Source: Vibrio sp. S9_S30 (lineage in GTDB: Bacteria > Pseudomonadota > Gammaproteobacteria > Enterobacterales > Vibrionaceae). From it: a stretch of 64,000 nucleotides of DNA. The stretch covers positions 221,849 to 285,848 of the forward strand of contig NZ_JAAUWT010000006.1 of NCBI RefSeq assembly GCF_014694455.1, written 5' to 3'. Of this stretch, positions 21,707 to 30,951 are shown piece by piece (position 1 is the first letter of the stretch; every line of letters begins with the position of its first letter). Position numbers and translations under genes: made by a program. The notes beneath the pieces are model-generated. The model searched no databases. It was not told the DNA's origin and worked only from the letters and a program-made list of their open reading frames with translations.

Positions 21707-22864
21707 ATGAACGCACTGGTTTATTTCGTGCATAACTCATTTATTGAGGCATTCAAAGAAACACCGTCGCATTGTATTCAAGCACCGGGACGCGTGAATT
21801 TGATTGGTGAGCATACCGACTATAACGACGGTTATGTCTTGCCCTGTGCCATCAACTATCAAACCGTGATTGCCGCCAGAAAACGCGATGACAACCTACT
21901 GAGGGTGGTTGCGCTGGATTATGGCAGCGAGATGGATGAATTTGATGTGTCGGGGCCCATTCATCATGTGCCAAACAAAATATGGGCTAACTACATACGC
22001 GGGGTCGTTTTGCATATTCGTCAGCGTGGTTTCCAGTTTGGTGGAGCCGATCTGGTGGTTTCTGGCAACATTCCTCAGGGAGCGGGATTGAGCTCGTCTG
22101 CTTCTCTTGAAGTAGCGGTAGGAAAGACCATTACAGAGCTTTACTCTTTAGATCTCAATAACCAGTCACTCGCGTTGATAGGTCAGGAGGCGGAGAATCA
22201 GTTTGTAGGTTGCAACTGCGGGATCATGGATCAACTTATCTCTGCGAAAGGAAAGGAAGGAAGTGCATTGCTGATTGACTGCCGGACATTGGAAACTCAG
22301 CCCATTCATTTACCTTCTAAGCTTGCCGTGCTTATTATTAACTCAAACAAAAGCCGAGGTTTGGTCGACAGTGAATACAATACGCGCCGAGAGCAATGTG
22401 AAGCCGCCGCCGCGTTTTTCAACGTGGATGCGCTCAGAGACGTGACGATTGAACAGCTCGAAAACGCCAAATCAGAAATGGACGAGTTGGTGTACCGAAG
22501 AGCGAAACATGTCGTTACTGAAAATGCCAGAACGGTCGCAGCCAGTTCAGCCCTTAAGCAAGGTCAGGTTGATGAGCTCTCTGAACTGATGCGCCAGTCT
22601 CATCTTTCCATGAAGGATGATTTTGAAATCACGATCCCTGAAATTGATTATTTGGTGGCGAAAATCGACGAACTGATAGGCAGCACGGGGGGAGTAAGGA
22701 TGACGGGTGGAGGCTTTGGTGGTTGTGTGGTGGCGCTTGCGCCTCAAGAGGCGATCCCTCTCATTCAGAAAAAGGTCTTCCCCAACTACTTCGATAAATT
22801 CGGGCTTGATGCCGAGTTGCACGTCTGCTCTGCTCAATCTGGCACATCGGTCGTTGAGCAATGA
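21707..22864 (+). CDS. galK: Galactokinase
   Basis: 385 residues. GHMP-kinase signatures are present: GRVNLIGEHTDYNDGYVLP near the N-terminus (galactose binding), GAGLSSSASLEVAVG (ATP loop) and GGVRMTGGGFGGC near the end. It phosphorylates galactose with ATP. An in-frame TTG at 21683 exists, but the ATG at 21707 has GGAG seven bases upstream. The stop overlaps the galM start by 4 bp (ATGA), so the two are translationally coupled. Confidence 0.97.
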   Translation: MNALVYFVHNSFIEAFKETPSHCIQAPGRVNLIGEHTDYNDGYVLPCAINYQTVIAARKRDDNLLRVVALDYGSEMDEFDVSGPIHHVPNKIWANYIRGVVLHIRQRGFQFGGADLVVSGNIPQGAGLSSSASLEVAVGKTITELYSLDLNNQSLALIGQEAENQFVGCNCGIMDQLISAKGKEGSALLIDCRTLETQPIHLPSKLAVLIINSNKSRGLVDSEYNTRREQCEAAAAFFNVDALRDVTIEQLENAKSEMDELVYRRAKHVVTENARTVAASSALKQGQVDELSELMRQSHLSMKDDFEITIPEIDYLVAKIDELIGSTGGVRMTGGGFGGCVVALAPQEAIPLIQKKVFPNYFDKFGLDAELHVCSAQSGTSVVEQ

Positions 22865-23889
22865 AAGGGGTAGCACGAGACGGTAAACCCGCCAAAGTGA
22901 TCACGTTGCGTAACCAGCTAGGTATGACGGTGTCTCTTATGGATATCGGCGCAACGTGGTTAACCTGTAGGTTACCGCTTGCGAGTGGGCTGCGTGATGT
23001 GGTGCTCGGCGTGAACAATATGGACGATTTTTATCGTCAGTCTGCGTACTTTGGCGCCAGTATCGGGCGTTACGCAAATCGCATTGCGAATGGGCGTTTC
23101 AAACTGAATGGTAAGGAATACCAAATCTCTCAAAACCAAGCGCCGCATAGCTTACATGGCGGTATCGACGGTTTTGATAAAAGGCGTTGGCGGGTTGAGC
23201 ATAGCCATAACCACAGTGCCGTCTTTTCGCTGATTTCACACCATGGCGATCAGGGGTTTCCTGCTGAACTAAAGGTTAACGCAAAATACGAGCTCAGCGA
23301 CGACAATCGGTTGATCGTTGAGTATTCAGCACATTCCGATCAAGACACCGTGATTAACCTCACCAACCATGCTTACTTTAATCTTGATGGGGACGGCGAT
23401 ATTCTAAATCACACACTTAACGTTCATGCCGATGAATACCTACCCGTCAATTCAGAAGGCATTCCAGACTCTGAACCACTGAGCGTGATCGGCACCGGTT
23501 TTGATTTTCATACCGCAAAGTGCATTAAGCAGGATTTGCTACTCGATGAAGGGCAACAAAGGGTTGGGGGATACGATCACTCTTTTATTCTGAATGGTCG
23601 ACGAGAAAGTGTGGATGATACACCAGTGAGCCTTATCAAGGCCTGCTCATTAATATCGTCTGATGCTACTGTTGCACTGAACATTTCGACTAACCAAGAG
23701 GCGATTCAGGTGTACAGTGGAAACTTTCTCGGTGGCACTTTAGGAAAGGGCAAGGAATACAACATTCACGCTGGAATCGCGCTAGAAACCCAGTGCTTAC
23801 CTGATTCACCAAATCGCAACCCAAGCGCTTGCCGGCTAAAAGCGGGATCAAGGTATGTCAATACCACATCCTTTCAATTTAACTTTTAA
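22861..23889 (+). CDS. galM: Aldose 1-epimerase (galactose mutarotase)
   Basis: 342 residues. It interconverts beta- and alpha-galactose so that GalK can use the product of LacZ. Landmarks are GASIGRYANRIANGRF, SLHGGIDGFDKRRW, the catalytic His in NLTNHAYFNLDG, and the catalytic Glu in ALETQCLPDSPN. It overlaps galK by 4 bp and is the last gene of the cluster, followed by a strong terminator. Confidence 0.95.
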   Translation: MKGVARDGKPAKVITLRNQLGMTVSLMDIGATWLTCRLPLASGLRDVVLGVNNMDDFYRQSAYFGASIGRYANRIANGRFKLNGKEYQISQNQAPHSLHGGIDGFDKRRWRVEHSHNHSAVFSLISHHGDQGFPAELKVNAKYELSDDNRLIVEYSAHSDQDTVINLTNHAYFNLDGDGDILNHTLNVHADEYLPVNSEGIPDSEPLSVIGTGFDFHTAKCIKQDLLLDEGQQRVGGYDHSFILNGRRESVDDTPVSLIKACSLISSDATVALNISTNQEAIQVYSGNFLGGTLGKGKEYNIHAGIALETQCLPDSPNRNPSACRLKAGSRYVNTTSFQFNF

Positions 23890-23926
23890 TATTAATTTAT
23901 TTTTAGGTTACTTGGGTATAAATATA

Positions 23927-23957
23927 AAACCTGACGACTTTAAGTGGTCAGGTTTTT
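23927..23957 (+). terminator. Rho-independent terminator of the gal cluster
   Basis: AAACCTGAC / GTCAGGTTT inverted repeat with an 11-base loop, then TTTTT, 38 bp after the galM stop. Confidence 0.9.
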
Positions 23958-24025
23958 ATTCACTATTCGTCTAATATGAAATTCAATGACGTATTCGTAG
24001 AGAATGTTTGTTATATAGACGAATT

Positions 24026-25231
24026 TTAGTATGTTGAAATTGCAATTATACGATGCTTACCTGAATGAATGATGTGACTTTCTTCATTGCTACTTAGGTC
24101 TAAGCGATGGATACTATTTAGATTAGACCAGTATAAATACTTTGAATCTTTTGACATGCTTAGTGCAAATAAATTTTCATTTTGATTTTCGTCTAAATAT
24201 AGCGTCTCTAAGTTAGAACCATCAAAATTCGAGCGCTGTACGGCTTTAGCAGTATTCCAATATACTTTTTGGTTCAAGTCGTCTACAACGATGTTCATTA
24301 TGCCAAAATACGTTCCAGTGATGATTCCTGATTCTTCGTTCGCTAACAGGCTACGATTGACGAGAGTATGCTCACCTAACTCCGAACGAAATAACTGGGC
24401 AGGATACATACCGAAGCCACCCACTCCGAAAAACAGTGAGTGTGTATTTTCACTGATGCCTAACCCCATTGGATTGCAATCTGACATGCAACCTTCTTGA
24501 ACCGGATCGTAGATGACATGACCGCTTTCATTGCTATCAGAACCGTCTCCAGACAAGTCATTTCTTACAATCACATCCATTAATTCCGTGCTGTTGTATA
24601 TCCAGTTGTTGATTGGATCAACAGCGGTATTCCCCAAACCTCTCACCGCGAGCTGGATCTGATTTCCAAGATACTGCCCATCCAAATCATAAACGCCGAT
24701 GCCATTCTCAAAGAAGCCCGATATGCGAGTGTAGATCTTCTCATCGTTATACGTAACGGTGGTTAAGCCCTCTCGTTGCGCAAAGATTTGGGCGTTTGTT
24801 CCGTCTGCATTGGCTCGGACAAGTTGGTTTACGTCACCGGGTACGACTTCAATCCAAACCATTTTGTTTTCTTGCTTAATGCAATCGCTGCCATTGTAAA
24901 CATACTGCGCTTCACCAGAGTAGATGACGTTTTCATCACATAGTATGTAGCGCTGTTTTGAAAGGTCGAACACACCCACTTTATTAATGGTGTCCCCCAG
25001 TTTTATATTTACTGTGGTTGACGAGAAAAAGTCATCCTCTGGAAGATAATGGTGATTTTCTCCTGAATATATGGTGCCGTTTTGAGAATCAGCGGCTATA
25101 TTATCCATAATCGACGATTGAAAGGCCCCATAAATCGGCGAATGACTTTTATTATCGATAATAATATTATCACTTCCGGCATAAACAGAAGAGGATAGAG
25201 CAAAGCATAATAAGCTATTTAGTTTTTTCAT
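24026..25231 (-). CDS. Secreted beta-propeller-like protein with YWTD-type repeats
   Basis: 401 residues with a short signal peptide (LLCFALSSSVYA). Several repeats carry the LDL-receptor class B pattern: QKVYWNTAKAVQRSNFDGSN near residue 315 and KYLYWSNLNSIHRLDL near residue 365, with related ones such as VNQLVRANADGTN and NWIYNSTELMDVIVRND. This suggests a six-bladed propeller that binds protein or glycan outside the cytoplasm. Three Cys pairs may form disulfides. Base composition is more AT-rich than in the gal cluster. Function unknown. Confidence 0.7.
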   Translation of the reverse strand: MKKLNSLLCFALSSSVYAGSDNIIIDNKSHSPIYGAFQSSIMDNIAADSQNGTIYSGENHHYLPEDDFFSSTTVNIKLGDTINKVGVFDLSKQRYILCDENVIYSGEAQYVYNGSDCIKQENKMVWIEVVPGDVNQLVRANADGTNAQIFAQREGLTTVTYNDEKIYTRISGFFENGIGVYDLDGQYLGNQIQLAVRGLGNTAVDPINNWIYNSTELMDVIVRNDLSGDGSDSNESGHVIYDPVQEGCMSDCNPMGLGISENTHSLFFGVGGFGMYPAQLFRSELGEHTLVNRSLLANEESGIITGTYFGIMNIVVDDLNQKVYWNTAKAVQRSNFDGSNLETLYLDENQNENLFALSMSKDSKYLYWSNLNSIHRLDLSSNEESHIIHSGKHRIIAISTY

Positions 25232-25672
25232 TATATTAGTTCTCCTTTTTATTTTATCTTATACGGGAAGTGATGATTATAATAATTTATTTTTATCGGT
25301 TGTTTTGGATTGGGTATTTATAATAAGTATTATATTAGTTACGCGAATAATATTTAAATCGATTAAATCATAAAGAAATCTACAAAATTATCACTGCTAA
25401 CACCTTTCTAACAATGAATGAATTTGAATCATAGAAGAGGATGCGTGTTAACACGTTCAATGTCGATTCTCAAGCATTGAGGGGATTGGTTTTTTGGTTA
25501 ACCCGTACTAAGGCGGTTGCTCCAGTGTCGCGGATTAAATGGAAAGCATGTCTTTTTTTTAAGAAATGTTATGAACATCATTTACAACCATGTCTGGAGC
25601 TTATAGATTCACTGCATTTTATAATTGATTTTATTGAATGAAATCATTACATAACCTAAGTAGTGGAAAATA
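25232..25672. other. AT-rich intergenic region before the toxin/immunity array
   Basis: About 440 bp of very AT-rich sequence between divergent genes. A 66-codon open frame at 25441-25641 has no ribosome site or recognisable product. It probably holds the promoters of the propeller gene and of the former toxin gene. Confidence 0.45.
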
Positions 25673-25846
25673 ATGAAAAAAATAGCCAAGTCAGTTGGGC
25701 TAACGTGTAGGTGTGTTTCCTATGTGTTCGCTGCATTTCTTATGTTACCTGTCAGCGTTGCCTATGCGGATACCGTAACGAGTGTGAAATCAAGCCTCTT
25801 TCTATCCATGTGGTCACATTTCCATTTTTGGGGTTGGCTTAGCTAG
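25673..25846 (+). pseudogene. Signal-peptide stub of a lost large exported protein
   Basis: ATG 25673 starts MKKIAKSVGLTCRCV and continues through a long signal peptide ending SVAYA-DTVTS. At 25783 the frame runs into a 233-bp repeat that comes from downstream of the GGDEF/EAL gene, and it stops at 25846 after 57 codons. The mature body of the protein is missing. Its position in front of the tip/immunity modules suggests it was the N-terminus of the parent polymorphic toxin, but that is inference. Confidence 0.6.
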
Positions 25847-26015
25847 CTTTGTTATCACTTGTTTCTGTATTGCTTCCGTTTCTATATTGCTTCTTAGGCG
25901 CAGTTTTCGAGCCCACACGTAATGTAGCCCGTGCTCGCATTGAATGACGGTGCGGCATAGCCCTTAAAAACACTCAAGGGTTTGATTTTACAAACCGTTT
26001 CTCTTCTATTTCTGT
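25783..26015. repeat. Left 233-bp direct repeat bracketing the array
   Basis: Aligns over its whole length with 31998-32230 at roughly 95% identity by eye. The right copy spans a terminator half, the 3' flank and the last 13-14 codons of the GGDEF/EAL gene; here those codons are a relic on the minus strand. The left copy joins the signal-peptide stub to the first tip remnant. Confidence 0.9.
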
Positions 26016-26089
26016 AGAAATAACAAGGACAGACGCCATAAGAAAAGTACTACCTTGTCAATTACATAGCTCTGTGTAGGGCCTTCTAA

Positions 26090-26449
26090 AAGTGCCTGTC
26101 CACATTCCACCCGGGCTTAGGCAATGGTTCTGGTTGCTTTGACCAAATCTATGAGAAGGACGGTGTTATCACCATTCTGGAAGCCAAAGGCGGCTCTGGT
26201 ACATTGGGCTCCAGAAAAGTAGATGGCATCAACTACCAGCAAGGTCATCCAGAGTACACCAAAGCGATTTTGGCTGAGATGGAAAGAATTGGTGAGAATA
26301 ATCCGAAAGTCGAATTAACACGGCAAAAGATAATGGATGCATGGAAAGCCGAGAAGTTGCAGTATAAAGTTGTCCACCAAAAGATTAAGGCTGACAGTGG
26401 TGTACTTGGTAGTGTGAATGTAAGCGATTTTGAACAAGGTAAGATATAG
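26090..26449 (+). pseudogene. Toxin C-terminal tip A remnant, PD-(D/E)xK nuclease-like
   Basis: A 119-codon open stretch without a usable start codon at its head. It carries PGLGNGSGCFDQIYEK, then ILEAKGGSGTLG, then INYQQGHPEY. The D ... ExK ... Q order is that of restriction-endonuclease-fold toxin tips. It ends one base before the immunity gene ATG. Compared with the second copy at 30556-30948 it lacks 13 bp in the CACATTC repeat, which closes the upstream frame. It is therefore a C-terminal fragment, not a full gene. Nuclease activity is inferred from the motif only. Confidence 0.65.
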
Positions 26450-26450
26450 A

Positions 26451-27491
26451 ATGTCTAACGAAGATATGTTAAATCTAAAAGTAAGCCCTCATCATCTCGA
26501 GAATTTTCGTAGCCCTGATTTAATACGGGAATTTAGTGAGATAGATATTGACGATATTTTAGATTGTTTACATAGCCAAACGGATGAAAACCTTTTATCG
26601 AAGTGTCAACATTTCGCCCCCAAGGCTTCTGAGCATTGGCTGTCAACATATATATCGAACAGCATCTTAAACCACTGGCCTCGTGGGCACGGTATGTTTT
26701 TGTTAGTTCAGTCAGCCGAGCTTGCTCGCATACACTGGCTTATACATCGCCATCAAGGTGAAACGCTGGATGTCAACTTGTTTGACAGGCAATTCTAGGT
26801 AGAAACTTACATAGAACGTCGTGATCTCGACAACTCAGAGGATAGGCTAACGGCGTGGCTAACCAATATCAGTGTCGCCATTTTGTGCAATGACCAAGCC
26901 GCGCAGCAGGAGATGTTTAAAGTCGAACACAAAGATCTTTGCCAGAGTTTTGAGGGACAACCGATACGCGACATCGAACTGGCATTTTTTGATTTATTCC
27001 GTGCTTTTTTGTTAGGTGAAAGTGACAAGCAACGACAAATTCAATTTATGAAAGCGGTGATCCCAATTCTTACCGATGAAAATTTAATTGAGGCGTGTGG
27101 TGGTAACGACTATTGGCCAGACTTTTATCAGTGGTTACGTTTTCCTCTGTATAGCATCATATCCGTATGTTGGGGTCATGAAGAGACCTCATTGGATGAA
27201 GCCGTTATTGCCGCTATTGACGCCAACTACGAGTTCTATTCGGAAATAGAGCCTCGACATAACGGCAGGCCGACAGGCAAGGAATCACTGGATTTATTGG
27301 CTCGTGAAGCCATGTTTCACACAATTACCACAGCGTTTTTAACCGCACACTACAGACGAACAGGGCAAACAGTCAGCTTTGATTCCCCCTATGTTCCGCA
27401 ATGGTTGATCAAAGGTGAAGGTCTCACCCGTGAGGAAGTCTTAGCCAATCCACCCGTGTTCGATCTGGAACACGTATTAGGCAATCAATAA
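26451..27491 (+). pseudogene. Imm49-like immunity gene A, interrupted by an amber codon
   Basis: 346 codons that would encode an all-helical protein ending in SFDSPYVPQWLIKGEG and PPVFDLEHVLGNQ. This layout (helical hairpins, a late alpha pair, then (E/D)SxYxPxWLI) resembles Imm49 immunity proteins of polymorphic toxin systems. Codon 116 is TAG (26796-26798) where the near-identical copy at 30952 has CAG, so translation stops after about 115 residues unless suppressed or restarted. Residues 30-100 differ from copy B far more than the rest does, as expected for a specificity-determining part or gene conversion. It follows tip A by one base. Confidence 0.75.
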
Positions 27492-27630
27492 AAGGAAAAG
27501 AGGCTTGTGAAAGCAAGCCTCTTTCTATTTATCTAGTCACACATCCATTCAAATACTTTTTAGATTGCCTGTACCATCGCCAGCCAGCAAACCTTATGCT
27601 TGGAGTTTGACCCGGGCGAATTGAGTGCAC
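27446..27630. repeat. 185-bp direct repeat: immunity end, terminator and pre-tip segment
   Basis: Nearly identical to 30317-30501. It covers the codons for NPPVFDLEHVLGNQ, the terminator and a segment encoding TIASQQTLCLEFDP(G/N)ELSA in the tip frame. These are shared module boundaries where tips can be exchanged. Confidence 0.9.
27497..27524 (+). terminator. Terminator after immunity gene A
   Basis: Perfect 11-bp stem AAAGAGGCTTG / CAAGCCTCTTT, loop TGAAAG. The same hairpin follows modules D and B. Confidence 0.9.
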
Positions 27631-27776
27631 ACAATGAAACCTTACGTAAATTGGAAGAACATAAAGAGACGGCGTCATTCATAAAAATCAAAACGTTGCT
27701 CAGTACAGATGGTTCGTTAAAACCCAACGGAACCACCATTCAATATAAAGAGAAGGCATTTGAAGCTGATGAATAA
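27564..27776 (+). pseudogene. Toxin C-terminal tip C remnant
   Basis: Open for 70 codons between TAG (27561) and TAA (27774). It encodes the shared pre-tip CLEFDPGELSA and then a unique charged end (HNETLRKLEEHKETA ... EKAFEADE). There is no start codon. The last codons overlap the next immunity ATG by 8 bp, the coupling expected for a toxin 3' end and its immunity gene. The remaining part is too short to assign an activity. Confidence 0.55.
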
Positions 27777-28806
27777 TAAAGTTGTCATCCCTCATCACAA
27801 TGATGAAATAAGGAAAAAAATTGATGAAGAAATGGCGCGGCTTGATTTGGCTGAAGATCGCAAACCACCGTCAGAACACGAATGGTTGACGAGAATGATA
27901 GATCAATCCAAGCCTTACGTGAGAGAGGACTTAGAAGGGGTAGAGATGAAATCCTATCAAATGAGAGCTATCTCGCAAGTTAAGCCACATTTCGAATTGT
28001 TGTGTGAACGTGCAATGCGGGGGGACCCCAAGGCTTACTTAGAATGGCATTTGAAGCTGATTTACCACTTTGGGCAAACTTTTTACCGTTTGAACTTTAA
28101 TGCGGGTCAATCGGTGCCGATTAATGTCAACCAATACTCCTACCAAGCCGTAGGCAAGGAGTTTGACGCTTACCTCGGGTTGGATGACTGGGTGCGGATA
28201 TTTTCAGTAGCGCTGATATTACAAGACTACAATGGGGTGTTTGAGCTGTGCCAAATGGATGAGTACTTTATAGATAAAGACATCCACACAGCGAGCAGTA
28301 ACGACAAGCAATTCGATAAAGCTATGCTACGGCTGTTAAAGGGAGTGATGTACCCCGACGCGGATATGGACAGCCTATTAAAAGATGCGGCAGAAAAGGT
28401 ATTCCAGCCTGAAGCTATAGGCAGAACCAGAAGAAACAATGATCAGCGCGTAGATGAAGTGCAATATCGATATCTGCCTATCATCTCGCTGATCCACGCT
28501 ATGTTTTGTTCTCAAAGAGAAACGCTGTATCCCGAAAAGCTTAAATCAGCGGTAGAAGACCACAAAGCTTTTTGGGGGCGTTACACCAGACCCGATGAGA
28601 TTACCGATAATGATATAGATGGCAGTAACGCTTACAACAGCGAACAATGGATAGCGTGGTTGATTACAGGTCTTGCTTCTTTGGCTTATCACCGCTGGGG
28701 GTTGGAACCCAGTGTCGATACCTTTTATGTTCCTGAGTGGATGGTAAAGGGAGATATTTCCAAAGGTTACAAAAGTAAAGCCGAAGTGTTTGGTGACGAC
28801 TATTAA
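27769..28806 (+). CDS. Imm49-like immunity protein C
   Basis: 345 residues, intact, all-helical by composition. It has the late motif WIAWLITGLASLAYHRWG followed by VDTFYVPEWMVKGD, the equivalent of (E/D)SxYxPxWLI in Imm49-like proteins. It differs strongly from copies A and B along its length and lacks the shared LEHVLGNQ tail, so it presumably neutralises a different tip. The ATG overlaps the end of tip C. An in-frame TTG at 27760 is less likely. It would act in the cytoplasm by binding its cognate toxin; no catalytic residues are expected. Confidence 0.65.
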   Translation: MNNKVVIPHHNDEIRKKIDEEMARLDLAEDRKPPSEHEWLTRMIDQSKPYVREDLEGVEMKSYQMRAISQVKPHFELLCERAMRGDPKAYLEWHLKLIYHFGQTFYRLNFNAGQSVPINVNQYSYQAVGKEFDAYLGLDDWVRIFSVALILQDYNGVFELCQMDEYFIDKDIHTASSNDKQFDKAMLRLLKGVMYPDADMDSLLKDAAEKVFQPEAIGRTRRNNDQRVDEVQYRYLPIISLIHAMFCSQRETLYPEKLKSAVEDHKAFWGRYTRPDEITDNDIDGSNAYNSEQWIAWLITGLASLAYHRWGLEPSVDTFYVPEWMVKGDISKGYKSKAEVFGDDY

Positions 28807-28849
28807 CGTTGGTCGCTCCCATTTTTGTAAGTAGAAAAGCAAACTGAAC

Positions 28850-28878
28850 AGAGCCATGCAATTGCGTGGCTCTTTTTT
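28850..28878 (+). terminator. Terminator after immunity gene C
   Basis: 10-bp stem AGAGCCATGC / GCGTGGCTCT (one G-T pair), loop AATT, then TTTTT. It differs from the hairpin used by the other three modules. Confidence 0.9.
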
Positions 28879-28978
28879 GCCTGTTTTTATCTTTTTGAAG
28901 CGCCATCGAATAACCCAAACCTATCGAATAGTTATTACTGACTAATAGCCAATGATTGTTGGTGAAGCAGCCGATGAC

Positions 28979-29071
28979 TGCCTTAAAAGCACTTAAGGGT
29001 TTGATTTTACGATCCGTTTCTCTTCTATTTCTGTGTTGTATGCTGCTTCCAACTGCGCAAAAGGGAGGGGC
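28979..29071. repeat. Internal relic of the GGDEF/EAL gene 3' end
   Basis: Matches 32175-32267, about 93 bp. On the minus strand it encodes the last 26 residues of the GGDEF/EAL protein (PLPFAQLEAAYNTEIEEKR onward), with TAA in place of TGA. It abuts tip D exactly where the match ends. Confidence 0.85.
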
Positions 29072-29364
29072 GATTACCGCCTTCAAAAGCCGCTGCGATT
29101 TGGAGTGATGGTAAGAAATACGAACAGGGTACTTGGGAGCACGCTGATGCAACGCTCAAGAAGTATGAGAGGTTTGCTGAAAGCGAAGAGATACTACAGT
29201 GGCCTGTAGAAAAGGAACTAGAGTTTAGATCGGCAATCGAAAAACTTAGAACCGCTCTACAAAGCGATAAGCTTGAATTCAAAATGGTTACTCAAGTTAT
29301 TGAACCAAATAGTAAATTAGGGAATGTTGTTGTGGACACTTATACCTTGAAAAAGCCTAAATAA
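29072..29364 (+). pseudogene. Toxin C-terminal tip D remnant
   Basis: 97 codons in one frame from the junction with the EAL relic to TAA at 29362. It encodes AAAIWSDGKKYEQGTWEHA and a helical, Lys/Glu-rich end finishing LKKPK. No start codon is available at the junction, so it is the 3' part of a longer gene. It lies 20 bp before immunity gene D. I do not recognise the family. It differs from tips A, B and C. Confidence 0.5.
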
Positions 29365-29384
29365 GACAAAGAGCTATAGTTAAA

Positions 29385-30362
29385 ATGAGAACTAGACATC
29401 ATAGAGAGTTATCTATCGATCACGATAGGAATCGTCGAGTACAGGTTTGGTTGATTCCAACAAACTCCCTTGATGAGGGAAATTCAGAGCTGGAGACTTA
29501 CTGCAAAAAATGCACATTATCTATGCACTCTGATCGGTACAGGAGTTGTGTTATTGGCTCGATACTTCTAAATGTGGAAAAGAGGTATACACGCTTTCTG
29601 CAATATTGTTCTGCTCAACTCAGTTGGATGGCATTTCGTTCTATCCTATGCCGAGGCAAACAATCGCATTTCCAGTTGGAGTTTCTCGACACATCCATGG
29701 AGCTTGAACCGCCAGAGGGCTCTTACGGATTTTATGACTGGATGGACGCGGTGAGCGCGAATGCAATGATTCGTAATGACGAAGGGGTAAAAGAGCTGTG
29801 CCTTGTAGAGCAGGAGATTCTCGGGACGTACTTCGATGAGCCGTTTCGGCGAGTGAACAATACCTATTTTGAGTTTTTTAAGGTGTTTTATAGCGATGAA
29901 ACAGACCCTCAAATAAGGGCCGAAGCACTGAACAGTGTTCGAGCAATGGGTGAGCCCGGTGTTATTAACGCCATTGTGGAACGAGAAATCGAGAACCGTA
30001 TTCACTCGCTTTACACGCCACTGGTAAACATCATCGAAGCGATTTGGCAAGGTAACCACGAGGGCGTCGAACAAACGGTGCTGGAAGCCATGGATAAAAA
30101 TTACCATTACTTCGCATACCTTGTTCCTGAAAAAGGGCAACCGAATGGTGAAAAATCACTGGACTTGGGTGATGTTGATGCCATGTTCTACGACAAAATC
30201 ATCGCCTTGCTTGCTGTGTATTTTGACCAAACGGGTAAGACGATGAGCTTCGATAGTCCATATTTACCGGAATGGATCATCAAAAACGAAGGACCAACTA
30301 TTCAAGAGGTTCTGGTCAATCCACCCGTGTTCGATTTGGAACACGTATTAGGCAACCAATAA
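29385..30362 (+). CDS. Imm49-like immunity protein D
   Basis: 325 residues. The C-terminal half (from YDWMDAVSANAMIRNDEG onward) follows the Imm49-like plan with LYTPLVNIIEAIWQGNHEG, SLDLGDVDAMF and SFDSPYLPEWIIKNEG, and it ends in the shared PPVFDLEHVLGNQ. The N-terminal 95 residues are Arg/Cys-rich and do not resemble the other copies. They may be a true variable domain, or a region where an upstream frameshift has changed the reading frame. The last 40 bp plus terminator belong to the 185-bp repeat. Confidence 0.6.
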   Translation: MRTRHHRELSIDHDRNRRVQVWLIPTNSLDEGNSELETYCKKCTLSMHSDRYRSCVIGSILLNVEKRYTRFLQYCSAQLSWMAFRSILCRGKQSHFQLEFLDTSMELEPPEGSYGFYDWMDAVSANAMIRNDEGVKELCLVEQEILGTYFDEPFRRVNNTYFEFFKVFYSDETDPQIRAEALNSVRAMGEPGVINAIVEREIENRIHSLYTPLVNIIEAIWQGNHEGVEQTVLEAMDKNYHYFAYLVPEKGQPNGEKSLDLGDVDAMFYDKIIALLAVYFDQTGKTMSFDSPYLPEWIIKNEGPTIQEVLVNPPVFDLEHVLGNQ

Positions 30363-30501
30363 AAGGAAAAGAGGCTTGTGAAAGCAAGCCTCTTTCTATT
30401 TATCTAGTCACACATCCATTCAAATACTTTTTAGATTGCCTGTACCATCGCCAGCCAGCAAACCTTATGCTTGGAGTTTGACCCGAACGAATTGAGCGCA
30501 C
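30317..30501. repeat. 185-bp direct repeat, second copy
   Basis: Second copy of 27446-27630. Here the pre-tip segment ends in CLEFDPNELSA-R and then meets TAA (30503) because a different sequence, the start of module B, is joined at 30504. Confidence 0.9.
30368..30395 (+). terminator. Terminator after immunity gene D
   Basis: Same 11-bp stem AAAGAGGCTTG / CAAGCCTCTTT with loop TGAAAG as after modules A and B. Confidence 0.9.
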
Positions 30502-30555
30502 GTAAATAACAAGGACAGACGCCATAAGAAAAGTACTACCTTGTCAATTACATAG

Positions 30556-30948
30556 CTCTGTGTCGGTTCTTCTAAAAGTGCCTGTCCACATTCCACCCCC
30601 ACATTCTACCCGGGCTTAGGCAATGGTTCTGGTCGCTTTGACCAAATCTATGAGAAGGACGGTGTTATCACTATTTTGGAAGCCAAAGGCGGCTCTGGTA
30701 CATTGGGCTCCAGAAAAGTAAATGGCATCAACTACCAGCAAGGTCATCCAGAGTACACCAAAGCGATCTTGGCAGAGATGGAAAGGGTTGGACAGAGTAA
30801 CCCGAAGGTCGCATTAACACGGCAAAAGATAATGGAAGCATGGGAAGCAGGGAAGTTGCAGTATAAAGTTGTCCATCAAAAGATTAAGACTGACAGCGGT
30901 GCGCTGGATAGCGTGAAGGTAACCGATTTTGAACAAGGTAAGATATAG
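30556..30948 (+). pseudogene. Toxin C-terminal tip B remnant, PD-(D/E)xK nuclease-like
   Basis: Open for 130 codons after a TAG at 30553. It carries SGRFDQIYEK, ILEAKGGSGTLG and INYQQGHPEY, nearly identical to tip A with scattered substitutions. Unlike tip A it keeps 13 bp between two CACATTC repeats, so its frame extends further upstream (SSKSACPHS). No ATG start is present. It is followed after 3 bp by immunity gene B. Likely the better-preserved copy of the nuclease tip. Confidence 0.65.
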
Positions 30949-30951
30949 AAA

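Noticed and set aside
25441..25641. 66-codon plus-strand open frame before the signal-peptide stub
   Set aside because: No ribosome site and no recognisable product; probably chance in AT-rich DNA.
28664..29152. 162-codon minus-strand frame across the end of immunity C and the EAL relic
   Set aside because: Spans a terminator and a module junction and resembles no protein.
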